Assembly (NCBI GenBank): GCA_945906105.1
Contig: CAMDQO010000005.1
Span: forward strand, 1-64,000
Direction: 5' to 3'
Length of the DNA: 64,000 nt
Origin: Novosphingobium sp. Chol11
Lineage (GTDB): Bacteria; Pseudomonadota; Alphaproteobacteria; Sphingomonadales; Sphingomonadaceae
Of the stretch, positions 1 to 8,351 are shown piece by piece. Both the position numbers and the translations under genes were made by a program. Each line of letters opens with the position of its first letter. Position 1 is the stretch's first letter. The notes under the pieces were generated by a model, which was not told the DNA's origin, did no database searches, and was given only the letters and a program-made list of their open reading frames with translations.

Positions 1-122
1 ACTCGAAACTTGGTGGACGCACCCCCGCCGAGATCGCAAAACAAGCAGTGCCGGGGCATGCCCCGGCACTGCTTGTCATCCCATCAACCATCAGCCAGAC
101 AATGGAAGGACTCTACCTCTGA
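1..122 (+). CDS. C-terminal end of an IS3-type transposase (partial, runs off the window)
   Basis: Frame 3 is open from the window edge to a TGA at 120-122. It begins SKLGGRTPAEIAKQ, which resembles the LG-x-RTPAE signature near the C-terminus of IS3-family OrfB/integrase-core transposases. The rest of the protein is outside the window, so this rests on one short motif. The final ~25 residues are read through a perfect 36-bp palindrome, so the true C-terminus may have been extended by read-through or rearrangement. The integrase scrap just downstream supports a degraded mobile region. Alternative: chance open frame. Confidence 0.35.
   Translation, partial: SKLGGRTPAEIAKQAVPGHAPALLVIPSTISQTMEGLYL
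41..76. repeat. Perfect 36-bp palindrome
   Basis: Two 18-base arms (left arm ACAAGCAGTGCCGGGGCA) meet with no spacer at a GCATGC centre. The match is exact. It could form a long stem as RNA, but no T-tract follows, so a classical intrinsic terminator is not supported. It lies at the 3' end of the transposase-like frame and may be a transposon-end structure or a bidirectional terminator. Confidence 0.75.
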
Positions 123-132
123 ATGGTAACAA

Positions 133-216
133 TCAGGGGAGCACGTCAACCACGTCGCCGCGCCGGAAGATAATCAGGCCGGACTTCAGCGCTTCCTTTT
201 CGATAATGAATGCCAT
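133..216 (-). pseudogene. N-terminal scrap of a tyrosine integrase
   Basis: The minus strand reads M-AFIIEKEALKSGLIIFRR-GDV and then departs into a stop at 133. The KSGLIIFRRGDV stretch resembles the N-terminus of phage/island tyrosine recombinases, which continue with a W-C-R-hydrophobic strand that is absent here. Only about 27 codons remain. The break coincides with the end of the transposase-like sequence on the other strand, consistent with an insertion into or deletion of an integrase gene. The assignment rests on a short motif and is tentative. Confidence 0.35.
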
Positions 217-360
217 AGCCACGCTCCACTGTGCAGAATCTGTGCAGGATAGCGGCGGCAACGCCCGAAGTTCCATACCTGTGCAGGTGCTGTGTGGTAG
301 ATTATGGCTTATTTTCTTAGGCAATTCCAGTTATTTGGCCGAATCCTGTCGTCCCGACCA

Positions 361-405
361 GTTTTGCCGAAAGAACAAACAGCCGGGGCTGTTTGTCGGC
401 AAAAC
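361..405. other. Long two-part hairpin upstream of the KOW gene
   Basis: Bases 361-370 pair with 396-405 (GTTTTGCCGA with TCGGCAAAAC), and inside them 377-384 pair with 387-394 (AAACAGCC with GGCTGTTT), leaving a two-base loop and a small internal loop. No T-run follows, so it may be a structured leader or a remnant palindrome. It sits 100 bases before the KOW-protein start. Apart from this hairpin and the integrase scrap I see no gene between 217 and 504. Confidence 0.5.
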
Positions 406-504
406 TCCCAAGCGCAAGCGCGGGAGGCGGTTACAATTGCACCCCTCCAACCTCTCACCATTCCTGCTATGGTACTACCAAAACAAGAGAAGCGGAAGGC
501 TATC

Positions 505-702
505 ATGGCAAGTATCGTCAGCGAACAATCCGGCATCCAGAACGGCGATCTTTGCACCGTCATCAAGGGCTCCCATGCGGGAAAATCCGGCACGGTAGAG
601 GATCGCAACACCAGCAAGACCGGGCATATCACCATCACCGTCCGTCAGCCGAACGGGGACCGGTTCAAAACCTTGGCGCGCAATGTTACGGTGCAGCGCT
701 AG
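505..702 (+). CDS. Small KOW-motif protein (65 aa)
   Basis: A 65-residue protein starting at ATG 505, chosen because AGCGGAAGG at 491-499 is a suitable ribosome binding site. Residues ~12-40 read GDLCTVIKGSHAGKSGTVED, the KOW pattern (hydrophobic strand, G-x-HAGK-x-G-x-V) known from ribosomal proteins L24/L26 and NusG, where it binds RNA or ribosomal partners. The remainder is a second beta hairpin ending in NVTVQ. This is KOW alone with no NGN or L24 extension. Function is inferred only as RNA or ribosome-associated. The stop codon overlaps the first palindromic element (699-777). Confidence 0.75.
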   Translation: MASIVSEQSGIQNGDLCTVIKGSHAGKSGTVEDRNTSKTGHITITVRQPNGDRFKTLARNVTVQR

Positions 703-777
703 TGGATTGATTTTGACATTCGCATCCCGTCTGCCGCATTGTCTGTTTGCGAATGTCAAAATCTTAAAATCCACTAG
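699..777. repeat. Palindromic element A (79 bp)
   Basis: Outer arms CTAGTGGATT (699-708) and AATCCACTAG (768-777) are exact complements. Inner arms GATTTTGACATTCGC (709-723) and GCGAATGTCAAAATC (749-763) are exact 15-bp complements, with TTAA (764-767) bulged on one side. The loop is 724-748. It overlaps the KOW stop codon and lies between convergent genes, so it may also work as a terminator. A sister element follows at 791-867. Confidence 0.85.
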
Positions 778-790
778 AGCTATATAGTTG

Positions 791-867
791 CTAGTGGTCC
801 TCTTGCTTCTGACATTTGCCAATGGCCTAGCCGATAGCGGATGCAAATGTCAGAATCGGACCACTAG
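791..867. repeat. Palindromic element B (77 bp), sister of element A
   Basis: Outer arms CTAGTGGTCC (791-800) and GGACCACTAG (858-867) pair exactly. Inner arms TTCTGACATTTGC (807-819) and GCAAATGTCAGAA (843-855) pair exactly. It shares CTAGTGG and TGACATT-x-GC with element A, but the other stem positions differ and are compensated on the opposite arm. It ends three bases before the peptidase stop codon at 871. Confidence 0.85.
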
Positions 868-870
868 GCG

Positions 871-2226
871 TTACTGGCCAGCGATTACTCCGGCCTCATT
901 GGCGATAACTTTCAGAACCGCCGTCCAGGCATCGACATTCTGCTGCAACATCGCCGGATCGACTGCGCTCAGGGTATCGTCTGGCGTGTGGTGCAGATCG
1001 AAATAGTGGGTGCCGTCCTGTGTCAGATCAATCACCGCAAGCTTCTGCTTTTCGATGATCGGTTCCACGTCGGCTCCGCCATCTGGCGCGCCGCGATTGA
1101 GGACGATGCCCATCGGAGCCAGTGCCGCGACAATGCGTTCCCCCAGCACCTTGTTCGCCTCCGCCAGTTTGAGCTTCACGTTCCACACCCGGTCAGCGCC
1201 GAAATCGCTTTCCATGGCCAGCGCGTGGGGCTCGGTGCCATGCTTTGCCGCATAGGCATCACCGCCAAAAGCCCCGATCTCTTCGCTGCCCGCCCAGAGC
1301 ACACGAATGGTCCGTAGTGCCTTGCCGTCGCCTTGCGCCTTCAAGGCCGCTGCCGTGATGATCGCGCAGCCAGAGGCATCGTCAATCGCGCCGGTGCCCA
1401 GATCCCAGCTATCGAGATGGCAGGCGAGCAGGATCGGCGGCAGTGCCGGATCGCGGCCCGGCAGATCGCCGATGACATTGCCCGATGGCATGGCTTCCTG
1501 CGTATGCCCGGTGAGCACGAGGTTGATGCGCATCGCTTTGCCGCTGGCCGCAACGCGGGCAATCAGATCGGCATCGGGGTTGGAGACAGCCCCCGCCGGG
1601 ATCGGCTTTACACCCGCTGGAAAGTTGGTGCCGCCAGTGTGTGGATTGCGGTGGTTATCGGTGCCGATCGAGCGGATCACCGCGCCAATCGCCCCCTTGC
1701 GTGAGGCGGTTGCCGGACCGATCCGTCGTGCCTGCCCATAGGGGCCGTAACCCGATCCATCCTGATTGGGCTTCATGGCATGGTCGATAAAAGCGATCTT
1801 GCCGACAAGCGAGCCAGCGGGTGCAGCCTCCAGCGCGGCGAGTGAGGTAAAGTAAACGACATCGGCAGTGATACCGGCATCGCTGGTCGTGCCGCTGTAA
1901 CCCAGCGCCGTGACGGCCAATGGCTGATCATAAGGCGCGGTCAGGCGCGCCTTGTCAGTCCCGCGCACATAGCCGCGCACGGTAAACGGCTCGATGGCAA
2001 CATTGGCAAAGCCCAGCGCCTTGAGTCTTGCCACCGCCCATTCTCGTGCTGCCGCCTCGCGCGGAGAACCAGCCGGACGCGGGCCGATCTCAGTAGTGAG
2101 ATCGGCGAGGATGGACCATGCGCCTGACTTTTCCTCGGCAGGGGCGGCACCTTGTGAAGATGAGGCATTGGCGGGGGCGGAAAGCAGGCCGCAGGCGGCT
2201 GCGACGATCATCAGTTGGTTTCTCAT
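871..2226 (-). CDS. Secreted M28-family zinc peptidase (451 aa)
   Basis: Predicted exported metallopeptidase of family M28 (aminopeptidase/carboxypeptidase Q type). Residues 1-22 form a signal peptide ending near APANA. A PA-like insert occupies roughly 90-220. The catalytic domain follows with CHLDSWDLGTGAIDDASG near 270 (zinc ligands His and Asp), GSEEIG (catalytic and ligand Glu), MESDFG (Asp ligand) and a C-terminal HYFDLHHTPDDTL (His ligand). All expected ligands are visible, so it should be active. It is divergent from the DUF1800 gene and convergent with the KOW gene, with the two palindromic elements at its 3' side. Confidence 0.9.
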   Translation of the reverse strand: MRNQLMIVAAACGLLSAPANASSSQGAAPAEEKSGAWSILADLTTEIGPRPAGSPREAAAREWAVARLKALGFANVAIEPFTVRGYVRGTDKARLTAPYDQPLAVTALGYSGTTSDAGITADVVYFTSLAALEAAPAGSLVGKIAFIDHAMKPNQDGSGYGPYGQARRIGPATASRKGAIGAVIRSIGTDNHRNPHTGGTNFPAGVKPIPAGAVSNPDADLIARVAASGKAMRINLVLTGHTQEAMPSGNVIGDLPGRDPALPPILLACHLDSWDLGTGAIDDASGCAIITAAALKAQGDGKALRTIRVLWAGSEEIGAFGGDAYAAKHGTEPHALAMESDFGADRVWNVKLKLAEANKVLGERIVAALAPMGIVLNRGAPDGGADVEPIIEKQKLAVIDLTQDGTHYFDLHHTPDDTLSAVDPAMLQQNVDAWTAVLKVIANEAGVIAGQ

Positions 2227-2353
2227 GCGCGATTGCTAGCCGTTCATTGTGCCCCTGCCAATCCCGTGACCAATTGCGACATTTTGCTGCGTGACATAGG
2301 TTCATCGCACGATCAGCATCGTTTAGACAAAACAGCCGACCGGGAGATTCTGG

Positions 2354-3787
2354 ATGCCGCAAGCTCAGATCGCACTCAATCGCTTCGGGCTTGGTGCCAA
2401 GGCTGGCGAAGTACCGCCAACCGATAGCAAGCGCTGGCTGCTCGATCAGTTTTCTCGCTACGATCCTGCGCCCGCTGCGATTGCGGCCCTGCCGCGTTCA
2501 CCGGCGATGGTGGCGCAGCTCGCCGAACTTCGCCTTGAACGCAAGGACCGCAAAGAGGAGAAGGCTGGCACTGCAAAGATGGAGCCAGAGGCCGGGATGC
2601 AGCCCGGGCAAGGTAAGCCAAATCCCAACCCAGAAGCCAATCTCTACAAACCACTGCGCGAAGCCTATGTGCAGGCAGCGGGCGTGCGCATGGCCGTTGC
2701 CGGCACCAGCGACACGCCGTTCATCGAACGTCTGGTGGCCTTCTGGTCGAACCATTTCGCCGTGTCAGTGGACAAGGTGGCGGTGATCGGCCTTGCCGCA
2801 CCGTTCGAGAATGAGGCGATACGCCCGCACGTGCTCGGCAAATTCTCCACCATGCTGTTCGCTGCTGCGCGCCATCCCGCCATGCTGCTCTATCTCGATC
2901 AGGCGCAATCCATCGGTCCGGACAGCCAGATCGCCGAATTTGCGGCACGGCGAGGGAGCCAGCGCCAACCGGGTCTGAACGAAAACCTCGCACGCGAGAT
3001 ACTTGAGCTGCACACGCTGGGCGTGCGCAGCGGCTATAGCCAGGCCGACGTCACCGAATTCGCCCGCGCCATGACCGGGTTGACCGTGTCGGGCCTGGGG
3101 CGGTTGGCAAGGCTGATGCCGGGGACTGAACCCGGCAAGCCGATTTTCGTTGAGCAGATGCACCAGCCGGGCGCGCGGCAAGTGCTGGGCAAGCGTTATG
3201 ACCAGCAGGGTGAGCGGCAACTGCTGACCATCCTTGCCGATCTTGCCAGTCATCCGGCAACCGCCCGCCACATCGCCACCAAACTGGCCCGGCATTTCGC
3301 CTCTGACGATCCGCCACCTGCCTTGGTCGCGCGGTTGGAGACGGCATTCCTGAGGAGCGGCGGTGATCTGCCGGTCATCTACCGAGCGCTGATCGAATCG
3401 CCCGAAGTCTGGGCAGCGAGCGCCCCCAAATTCCGACCGCCTTGGGACTGGCTGGTGGCCTTGCGGCGCGCCACCGGCGTGGAGTTCCCCGCACAGCAAA
3501 CCGCGTTCGCACTCAATCAACTGGGCCAGCCGACATGGAAGCCCGGATCGCCCGCTGGCTGGGATGATGTGGCCGCCAGCTGGGCCGCCCCTGATGCACT
3601 GCTGCGGCGGGTGGAGTTTTCCAATCGCTTTGCCCAACGCTTCGCCTCACTCGATGCCCGCCAACTTGGTCCGGCACTGTTTCCCGATGCACTGAGCGAA
3701 CCAACCAAGCAGGCCGTGGCGCGCGCTGACAGCCCGGCACAGGCGCTGTCGTTGCTGTTCGTCGCCCCTGAAATGCTGAGGAGGTAG
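2354..3787 (+). CDS. DUF1800 family protein (477 aa)
   Basis: Matches the DUF1800 family in length and features: an N-terminal segment LNRFGLGAKAGE, a central WSNHFAVSV motif, LARE-IXELHTLGV (residues ~212-225) and a C-terminal PxxWDDVAASW. An insert rich in K, E and P at ~60-90 is low complexity. Family members are predicted periplasmic proteins of unknown activity, nearly always encoded beside a DUF1501 protein. That partner starts three bases after this stop. No obvious cleavable signal peptide is present at the ATG used. Confidence 0.88.
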   Translation: MPQAQIALNRFGLGAKAGEVPPTDSKRWLLDQFSRYDPAPAAIAALPRSPAMVAQLAELRLERKDRKEEKAGTAKMEPEAGMQPGQGKPNPNPEANLYKPLREAYVQAAGVRMAVAGTSDTPFIERLVAFWSNHFAVSVDKVAVIGLAAPFENEAIRPHVLGKFSTMLFAAARHPAMLLYLDQAQSIGPDSQIAEFAARRGSQRQPGLNENLAREILELHTLGVRSGYSQADVTEFARAMTGLTVSGLGRLARLMPGTEPGKPIFVEQMHQPGARQVLGKRYDQQGERQLLTILADLASHPATARHIATKLARHFASDDPPPALVARLETAFLRSGGDLPVIYRALIESPEVWAASAPKFRPPWDWLVALRRATGVEFPAQQTAFALNQLGQPTWKPGSPAGWDDVAASWAAPDALLRRVEFSNRFAQRFASLDARQLGPALFPDALSEPTKQAVARADSPAQALSLLFVAPEMLRR

Positions 3788-3790
3788 ATC

Positions 3791-4948
3791 ATGAGCCATG
3801 TGTCCCTCAATCGCCGCCACCTGATCGGCTCCATGGGCGCTGCCGGTGCCGCCTTGCTGGTTCCCCGCCTTGCCTTTGCCGCGACTGCAGATACCGATCG
3901 GCGTTTCATTTTCGTGATCCAGCGCGGCGCAGCGGACGGGCTGGCGACGCTTGCTCCAGTTGGTGATCCCGCCTTTGCCAAGGCGCGCGGCGCGCTAGCC
4001 GAGGATTTTGCCGGCGCGGCAAAGCTTGACGGTATGTTCGCCCTGCACCCCTCGCTCGCCACCGTTGGTCAGCTTTACAGTGCCAAGCAGGCGCTGTTCC
4101 TCCACGCCGTTGGCATCCCCTATCGTGATCGTTCGCACTTCGACGCGCAGAACGTGCTCGAGACTGGCGGCTTGGTGCCATACCAATACAAGGACGGCTG
4201 GATGAACCGGCTGCTCGGCCTGCTGCCCGGAACGACGCGGGCCATGGCCATCGGCGCGACTGTTCCTGCGGCGCTACGCGGAGCCCGAGATGTGGCGAGC
4301 TATGGCAATTCGGCGCTGCCCGATGCCAGCGATGAACTGCTCCAGCGCGTCAGCCAGATGTATGCCGGGGACGCGCAGTTGCACGGTCTGTGGGACAGTG
4401 CCTTGCAGGCCAAGGGTATGGCGGGCGGCGATACCGAAAAGGGGCAAGACCCGGTCGCACTCGGCAAGCTTGCGGCCAAGCTGATGTCCGGTCCTGATGG
4501 CGCGCGGGTGGCGATGATCGAAACTGGCGGCTGGGACACCCATTTCAACCAGAACGGACGCCTGCGGAACCAGCTCAAGGGATTGGATTCCATGATCGCG
4601 ACTTTGCGCGACGGTCTGGGAGCCAGCTGGGACAAGACGCTGGTGCTGGTCGCCACCGAATTTGGCCGCACAGTCGCCGCCAATGGCACCGGCGGCACCG
4701 ATCACGGCACGGCAAGCCTCGCCATGCTGCTGGGCGGTGCGATTTCCGGCGGACGGATCGTCTCGGACTGGCCGGGGCTGGCACCGGCGCAACTGTTCGA
4801 AGGGCGCGATCTGAAGCCGACCCTGTCACTCGATGCCGCGATTGCCGGGGCGGTGAGCGGGCATTTCGGGCTTGATCCGGCGCGGGTGCTGGCAACGGCC
4901 TTTCCAGGAAGCGGCGGCACAGCGGTGGAGGGGTTAATTCGCGCCTGA
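3791..4948 (+). CDS. DUF1501 family protein with Tat-like signal (385 aa)
   Basis: N-terminus NRRHLIGSMGAAGAALLV-PRLAFA is a twin-arginine-like export signal with an AxA-type cleavage site. The mature part carries DUF1501/sulfatase-like signatures: IQRGAADGL near 43, a GGWDTHFNQ motif near 240 and EFGRTVAANGTGGTDHG near 288, resembling the metal-binding positions of the alkaline phosphatase superfamily. It is the usual partner of DUF1800. The three-base spacing suggests one transcript and coupled translation. Substrate unknown. Confidence 0.88.
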   Translation: MSHVSLNRRHLIGSMGAAGAALLVPRLAFAATADTDRRFIFVIQRGAADGLATLAPVGDPAFAKARGALAEDFAGAAKLDGMFALHPSLATVGQLYSAKQALFLHAVGIPYRDRSHFDAQNVLETGGLVPYQYKDGWMNRLLGLLPGTTRAMAIGATVPAALRGARDVASYGNSALPDASDELLQRVSQMYAGDAQLHGLWDSALQAKGMAGGDTEKGQDPVALGKLAAKLMSGPDGARVAMIETGGWDTHFNQNGRLRNQLKGLDSMIATLRDGLGASWDKTLVLVATEFGRTVAANGTGGTDHGTASLAMLLGGAISGGRIVSDWPGLAPAQLFEGRDLKPTLSLDAAIAGAVSGHFGLDPARVLATAFPGSGGTAVEGLIRA

Positions 4949-4987
4949 CGCTTGCAATTATCCGTTAGCCTGCGCCACAAGGCGGCG

Positions 4988-6025
4988 ATGCTGCGCGCGC
5001 TTTCCCGAACTCAGGCCATTATCCTCGCCGCGCTGCTGGCACTCGCCTGTCTGTGGAGTGCCACGCTGTCCCCGCCGGTGAGCGAGGCCAAGCCCGAAGC
5101 CGATTATTCCGACATCAAACTCTATCACGACATCGCCGAGCGAGTGGCTGCGGGTGAGAACTATTACGTAGCCGCCACCGCGCTCCAGCGCGCGCACCAT
5201 TTCCCGACCACGCCCTTCGTCACCGTGCGCGAACCGACGCTGATTACGCTGGCAGTGGCATTCGGCTGGCAAAGCCTGCACGCCATGCTCGCCGTGTTGC
5301 TGTTTGGCGGCGCGCTGCTGTGGTATCGCCAGTTGGCCAGCAAGGCTGCCCCTGCCGAAGCGATTGGCACTGTGCTGGCTGTGCTGGCAGGCGGTGCGAT
5401 GGTCAGTCAGGCTGATCTTGTTGCGCAATATGAGCTGTGGGCCGGGGTGCTGCTGACCATGGCGCTGCTCCTGCGAGGCGGCAAGCACTGGCCTTGGGCG
5501 CTGGCCGCCGCCGCCGCTGCGCTCGCCATCCGCGAACTGGCGCTGCCCTTCGCCTTGCTCGCCCTCGTGTTCGCATTGTTCGAGCGCCGCCAAAATGAGG
5601 CGATTGGCTGGGCCTTGCTCATCGCCCTGTTCGCCTTGGCCATGTGGTTCCACGCGAGCGCAGTAAATGCCGCCGTGCTGCCGGGCGATCCGCCCTCGCA
5701 GGGCTGGAACGCCATGCGCGGTGCAGGCGCGGTGTTGCAGGATATTGTCGATACCTCGCTGCTCAACCAGCTACCCCGCCCTTTCGCCACTCCTCTGGCT
5801 CTGCTGGCACTGCTTGGCTGGGCCGCCGTGCCGCTCAAACAGGCACGTTTCGCGCTGCTGTGGTTTCTGGGCTACGGCCTGATGCTGGCGCTGTTTGCCC
5901 GTGGGCAGAACTTCTATTGGGCGATTGTCCTGCTGCCCGCTTGGTTCATCGGCTTCGCCTTTCTGCCGCGCGCGCTGAGTGATCTGTCCCACGCCATGCT
6001 TGCGAGGCGGCAAGCCGCCCTGTAG
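4988..6025 (+). CDS. Polytopic membrane protein, glycosyltransferase-87/DUF2029-like (345 aa)
   Basis: ATG 4988 starts a run of hydrophobic helices (ALSRTQAIILAALLALACLW first). A longer frame begins at TTG 4952 but adds no recognizable sequence. Short polar segments separate about eight predicted membrane spans. An early luminal-type loop reads SDIKLYHDIAERVAAGENYY, which resembles the substrate-facing D-x-x-Y-xx-R-xxxGxxYY loop of polyprenyl-linked mannosyltransferase-like proteins (GT87/DUF2029). That similarity is by eye and the acceptor is unknown. It follows the DUF1501 gene by 39 bases. Confidence 0.6.
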   Translation: MLRALSRTQAIILAALLALACLWSATLSPPVSEAKPEADYSDIKLYHDIAERVAAGENYYVAATALQRAHHFPTTPFVTVREPTLITLAVAFGWQSLHAMLAVLLFGGALLWYRQLASKAAPAEAIGTVLAVLAGGAMVSQADLVAQYELWAGVLLTMALLLRGGKHWPWALAAAAAALAIRELALPFALLALVFALFERRQNEAIGWALLIALFALAMWFHASAVNAAVLPGDPPSQGWNAMRGAGAVLQDIVDTSLLNQLPRPFATPLALLALLGWAAVPLKQARFALLWFLGYGLMLALFARGQNFYWAIVLLPAWFIGFAFLPRALSDLSHAMLARRQAAL

Positions 6026-6067
6026 AGGGCCGCCAACTCCATTTCAGCTATCCCGAAGGAATACCCC

Positions 6068-7747
6068 GTGGCCGCGCAATATGCCTACGTCATGAAGAAC
6101 ATGACGAAGACCTTCCCCGGTGCCCCAAAGCCGGTGTTGAGCGACATCAACCTGCAATTCTATCAGGGTGCCAAAATCGGCATCGTCGGGCCGAACGGTG
6201 CAGGTAAATCGACGCTGATGAAGATCATGGCAGGCATCGATACCGACTTTACTGGTGAGGCATGGCCGGGCGAATATATCACCGTCGGCTATCTGGCGCA
6301 GGAGCCAGAGCTCGACAAGACCAAGAACGTGCTGGAAAACGTCAAGGACGGCGCGCGCGAAACCGCTGACCTCGTGGACCGCTTCAACGAGATTTCGAAT
6401 ATCATGGGCGATCCGCCCGAAGATTGCGATTTCGATGCCCTGATGGATGAAATGGGCTCGCTTCAGGAAAAGATCGACGCGGTGGACGGCTGGACACTCG
6501 ACAATCAGCTTGAGATCGCCATGGAAGCGCTGCGCTGCCCGCCCGGAGACTGGCCGGTCGATAATCTATCCGGCGGTGAAAAGCGCCGCATCGCGCTAAC
6601 CCGGCTGCTGATTCAGAAGCCCGGCATCCTGCTGCTCGATGAGCCGACCAACCACCTTGATGCAGAATCCGTCGAATGGCTGGAAAACCACCTCAAGGAA
6701 TATGCCGGGGCGGTGCTGATGATCACCCATGATCGCTATTTCCTCGACAACGTGGTTGGCTGGATCCTCGAAATCGATCGCGGCAAGTACTTCCCTTATG
6801 AAGGCAATTACTCGACCTATCTTGAAACCAAGGGCAAGCGGCTCGAACAGGAAGACCGCGAAGATCAGAGCCGCGCGAAAGCGATCAAGGACGAGCTTGA
6901 CTGGATCCGCGCCGGAACAAAGGGCCGCCAGACCAAGAGCAAGGCGCGTATCAAGGCCTTCGATCAGCTGGTGGAATCGAGCGAAAGCCGGATCATCAAC
7001 AAGGCGCAGATCGTCATCCAGGTGCCCGAACGCCTCGGCAGCAAGGTGATCGAAGCCAAGGGCTTGTCCAAGGCTTACGGCGACAAGCTGCTGTTTGAGG
7101 ACTTGAACTTTCTGCTGCCACCCGGCGGCATCGTCGGCGTGATCGGACCTAACGGCGCGGGTAAATCAACGCTGTTCAAGCTGATCACCGGCCAGGAACA
7201 GCCCGACAGTGGCACCATCGATATCGGTGAGACCGTGCGCCTTGGCTTCGTTGACCAGAGCCGCGATCATCTCGATCCATCGAAGAACGTCTGGGAGGAA
7301 ATCTCCGAGGGCGCCGATTACATGAAGGTCAACAAGCAGGATATGTCCACGCGGGCCTATGTGGGCGCGTTCAACTTCAAGGGATCAGATCAGCAGAAGA
7401 ACGTCGGCAAACTGTCCGGCGGCGAACGCAACCGCGTCCACATCGCCAAGATGCTCAAAGCTGGCGGCAACGTGCTGCTGCTCGATGAGCCGACCAACGA
7501 TCTCGACGTCGAAACCCTGCGTGCGCTCGAAGAAGCCATCGAAAACTTCGCCGGTTGCGCCGTGGTTATTTCGCATGACCGTTTTTTCCTCGACAGGCTG
7601 GCAACGCATATTCTGGCCTTCGAAGGCAATAGCCACGTCGAATGGTTCGAAGGCAACTTCGCGGCTTACGAGGAAGACAAGCGGCGCAGACTGGGCGATG
7701 CGGCGGATCGGCCGACCAGGTTGGCGTATAAGAAGCTGACTAGGTGA
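6068..7747 (+). CDS. ettA: Energy-dependent translational throttle protein EttA (559 aa)
   Basis: ABC-F ATPase without membrane domains. Two nucleotide-binding domains are visible: Walker A GPNGAGKST near 38 and again near 360, LSGGEKRR and LSGGERNR signatures, and LLDEPTNHLD / LLDEPTNDLD Walker B segments. The inter-domain linker (~240-330) with KGRQTKSKARIKAFDQL is typical of EttA. Known EttA proteins bind the ribosomal E site and gate initiation according to ADP/ATP. Start is GTG 6068 after AAGGA. Length matches E. coli EttA (555 aa). The next gene begins 17 bases after the stop. Confidence 0.95.
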   Translation: MAAQYAYVMKNMTKTFPGAPKPVLSDINLQFYQGAKIGIVGPNGAGKSTLMKIMAGIDTDFTGEAWPGEYITVGYLAQEPELDKTKNVLENVKDGARETADLVDRFNEISNIMGDPPEDCDFDALMDEMGSLQEKIDAVDGWTLDNQLEIAMEALRCPPGDWPVDNLSGGEKRRIALTRLLIQKPGILLLDEPTNHLDAESVEWLENHLKEYAGAVLMITHDRYFLDNVVGWILEIDRGKYFPYEGNYSTYLETKGKRLEQEDREDQSRAKAIKDELDWIRAGTKGRQTKSKARIKAFDQLVESSESRIINKAQIVIQVPERLGSKVIEAKGLSKAYGDKLLFEDLNFLLPPGGIVGVIGPNGAGKSTLFKLITGQEQPDSGTIDIGETVRLGFVDQSRDHLDPSKNVWEEISEGADYMKVNKQDMSTRAYVGAFNFKGSDQQKNVGKLSGGERNRVHIAKMLKAGGNVLLLDEPTNDLDVETLRALEEAIENFAGCAVVISHDRFFLDRLATHILAFEGNSHVEWFEGNFAAYEEDKRRRLGDAADRPTRLAYKKLTR

Positions 7748-7764
7748 ATATGTAGGAGACGGGC

Positions 7765-8157
7765 GTGGATATCTCTGATTTCGTGGAGCAATCCCTCATT
7801 CAGATTATAAACGGTGTCGCTCGCGCGCAGAAAGTTGCACCACGTTACGAGTATGATGGGCGAGATGGTGACACCGTGAATCCACGGGTAATGGATAGAG
7901 CTGACTACGCACCAAAAGGAAAATACTACTCTTCTGTACAGGGCGACCTGGTCCAGTTTGTCGGCTTTGACATCGCAGTGACCGTCGAAAGCGGAAGCGA
8001 AGCAAAAGGCAGCGGTGGACTGAAGGTTCTAGGCATCGGTGGAGCCGAAGCTGGCGGGCGTTTGACTGAAAGCACTTCGTCAGTGAGCAGGATTAGGTTT
8101 GAAGTGCCAATAGCACTACCTCACTCTGACATCATAAATGAAAGTGGGCGCTCCTAG
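7765..8157 (+). CDS. Trypco2-like small protein (130 aa)
   Basis: Start GTG 7765 with AGGAGA 9 bases upstream. An N-terminal helix MDISDFVEQSLIQIINGVARA is followed by an exposed polar region and then a beta-rich C-terminal half: VGFDIAVTVE, GGLKVLGIGGAEAGG, SSVSRIRFEVPIALP. This strand pattern resembles the Trypco2 domain, described computationally as co-occurring with trypsin-like proteases in bacterial conflict systems, and similar stand-alone proteins are widespread. No protease neighbour exists here (the trypsin-like gene at 46479 is distant). The segment is less GC-biased than ettA, suggesting transfer. Function unknown. Confidence 0.55.
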   Translation: MDISDFVEQSLIQIINGVARAQKVAPRYEYDGRDGDTVNPRVMDRADYAPKGKYYSSVQGDLVQFVGFDIAVTVESGSEAKGSGGLKVLGIGGAEAGGRLTESTSSVSRIRFEVPIALPHSDIINESGRS

Positions 8158-8219
8158 AAAAAGGCACACATTTCTGGGACACCACATTTCGGGGGCATTT
8201 CGGGGACACAACACTCAAT

Positions 8220-8312
8220 TCACCGCCCCGCCCCAGCCACATACCTCAGCAGCACCCGGTTGATCACGGTCTGATAGCCGCCATCCGGTGCGTGGCCCTT
8301 GAACCATTCGAA
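8220..8312 (-). pseudogene. C-terminal remnant of a BrnA-type antitoxin
   Basis: Read on the minus strand, 8309 to 8220 encodes EWFKGHAPDGGYQTVINRVL followed by LRYVAGAGR and a TGA. This matches the conserved C-terminus of BrnA antitoxins (WF-K-x-G-x-GYQT-xIN-x-VLRxY). A TAA lies in frame just upstream (8313-8315), and neither a start nor the N-terminal part nor BrnT is present. It is a decayed type II toxin-antitoxin gene lying directly beside a complete pair. Between 8158 and 8219 only GGGACAC-like repeats of unknown origin are seen. Confidence 0.6.
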
Positions 8313-8322
8313 TTACGAATTG

Positions 8323-8351
8323 TTGACGCCCTCCGCCAAAGAAGTTATACC
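8323..8351 (+). promoter_or_regulatory. Promoter of the toxin-antitoxin pair, probably leaderless
   Basis: TTGACG at 8323-8328 and TATACC at 8346-8351 are separated by exactly 17 bases. Transcription should start near 8358, which is the antitoxin ATG, so the message may be leaderless. The -10 lies in TTATACCATAA (8345-8355), a small inverted repeat, and CGAATT is directly repeated at 8309-8314 and 8316-8321. Both are candidate operator half-sites for ribbon-helix-helix autoregulation. This is inferred from sequence only. Confidence 0.6.
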
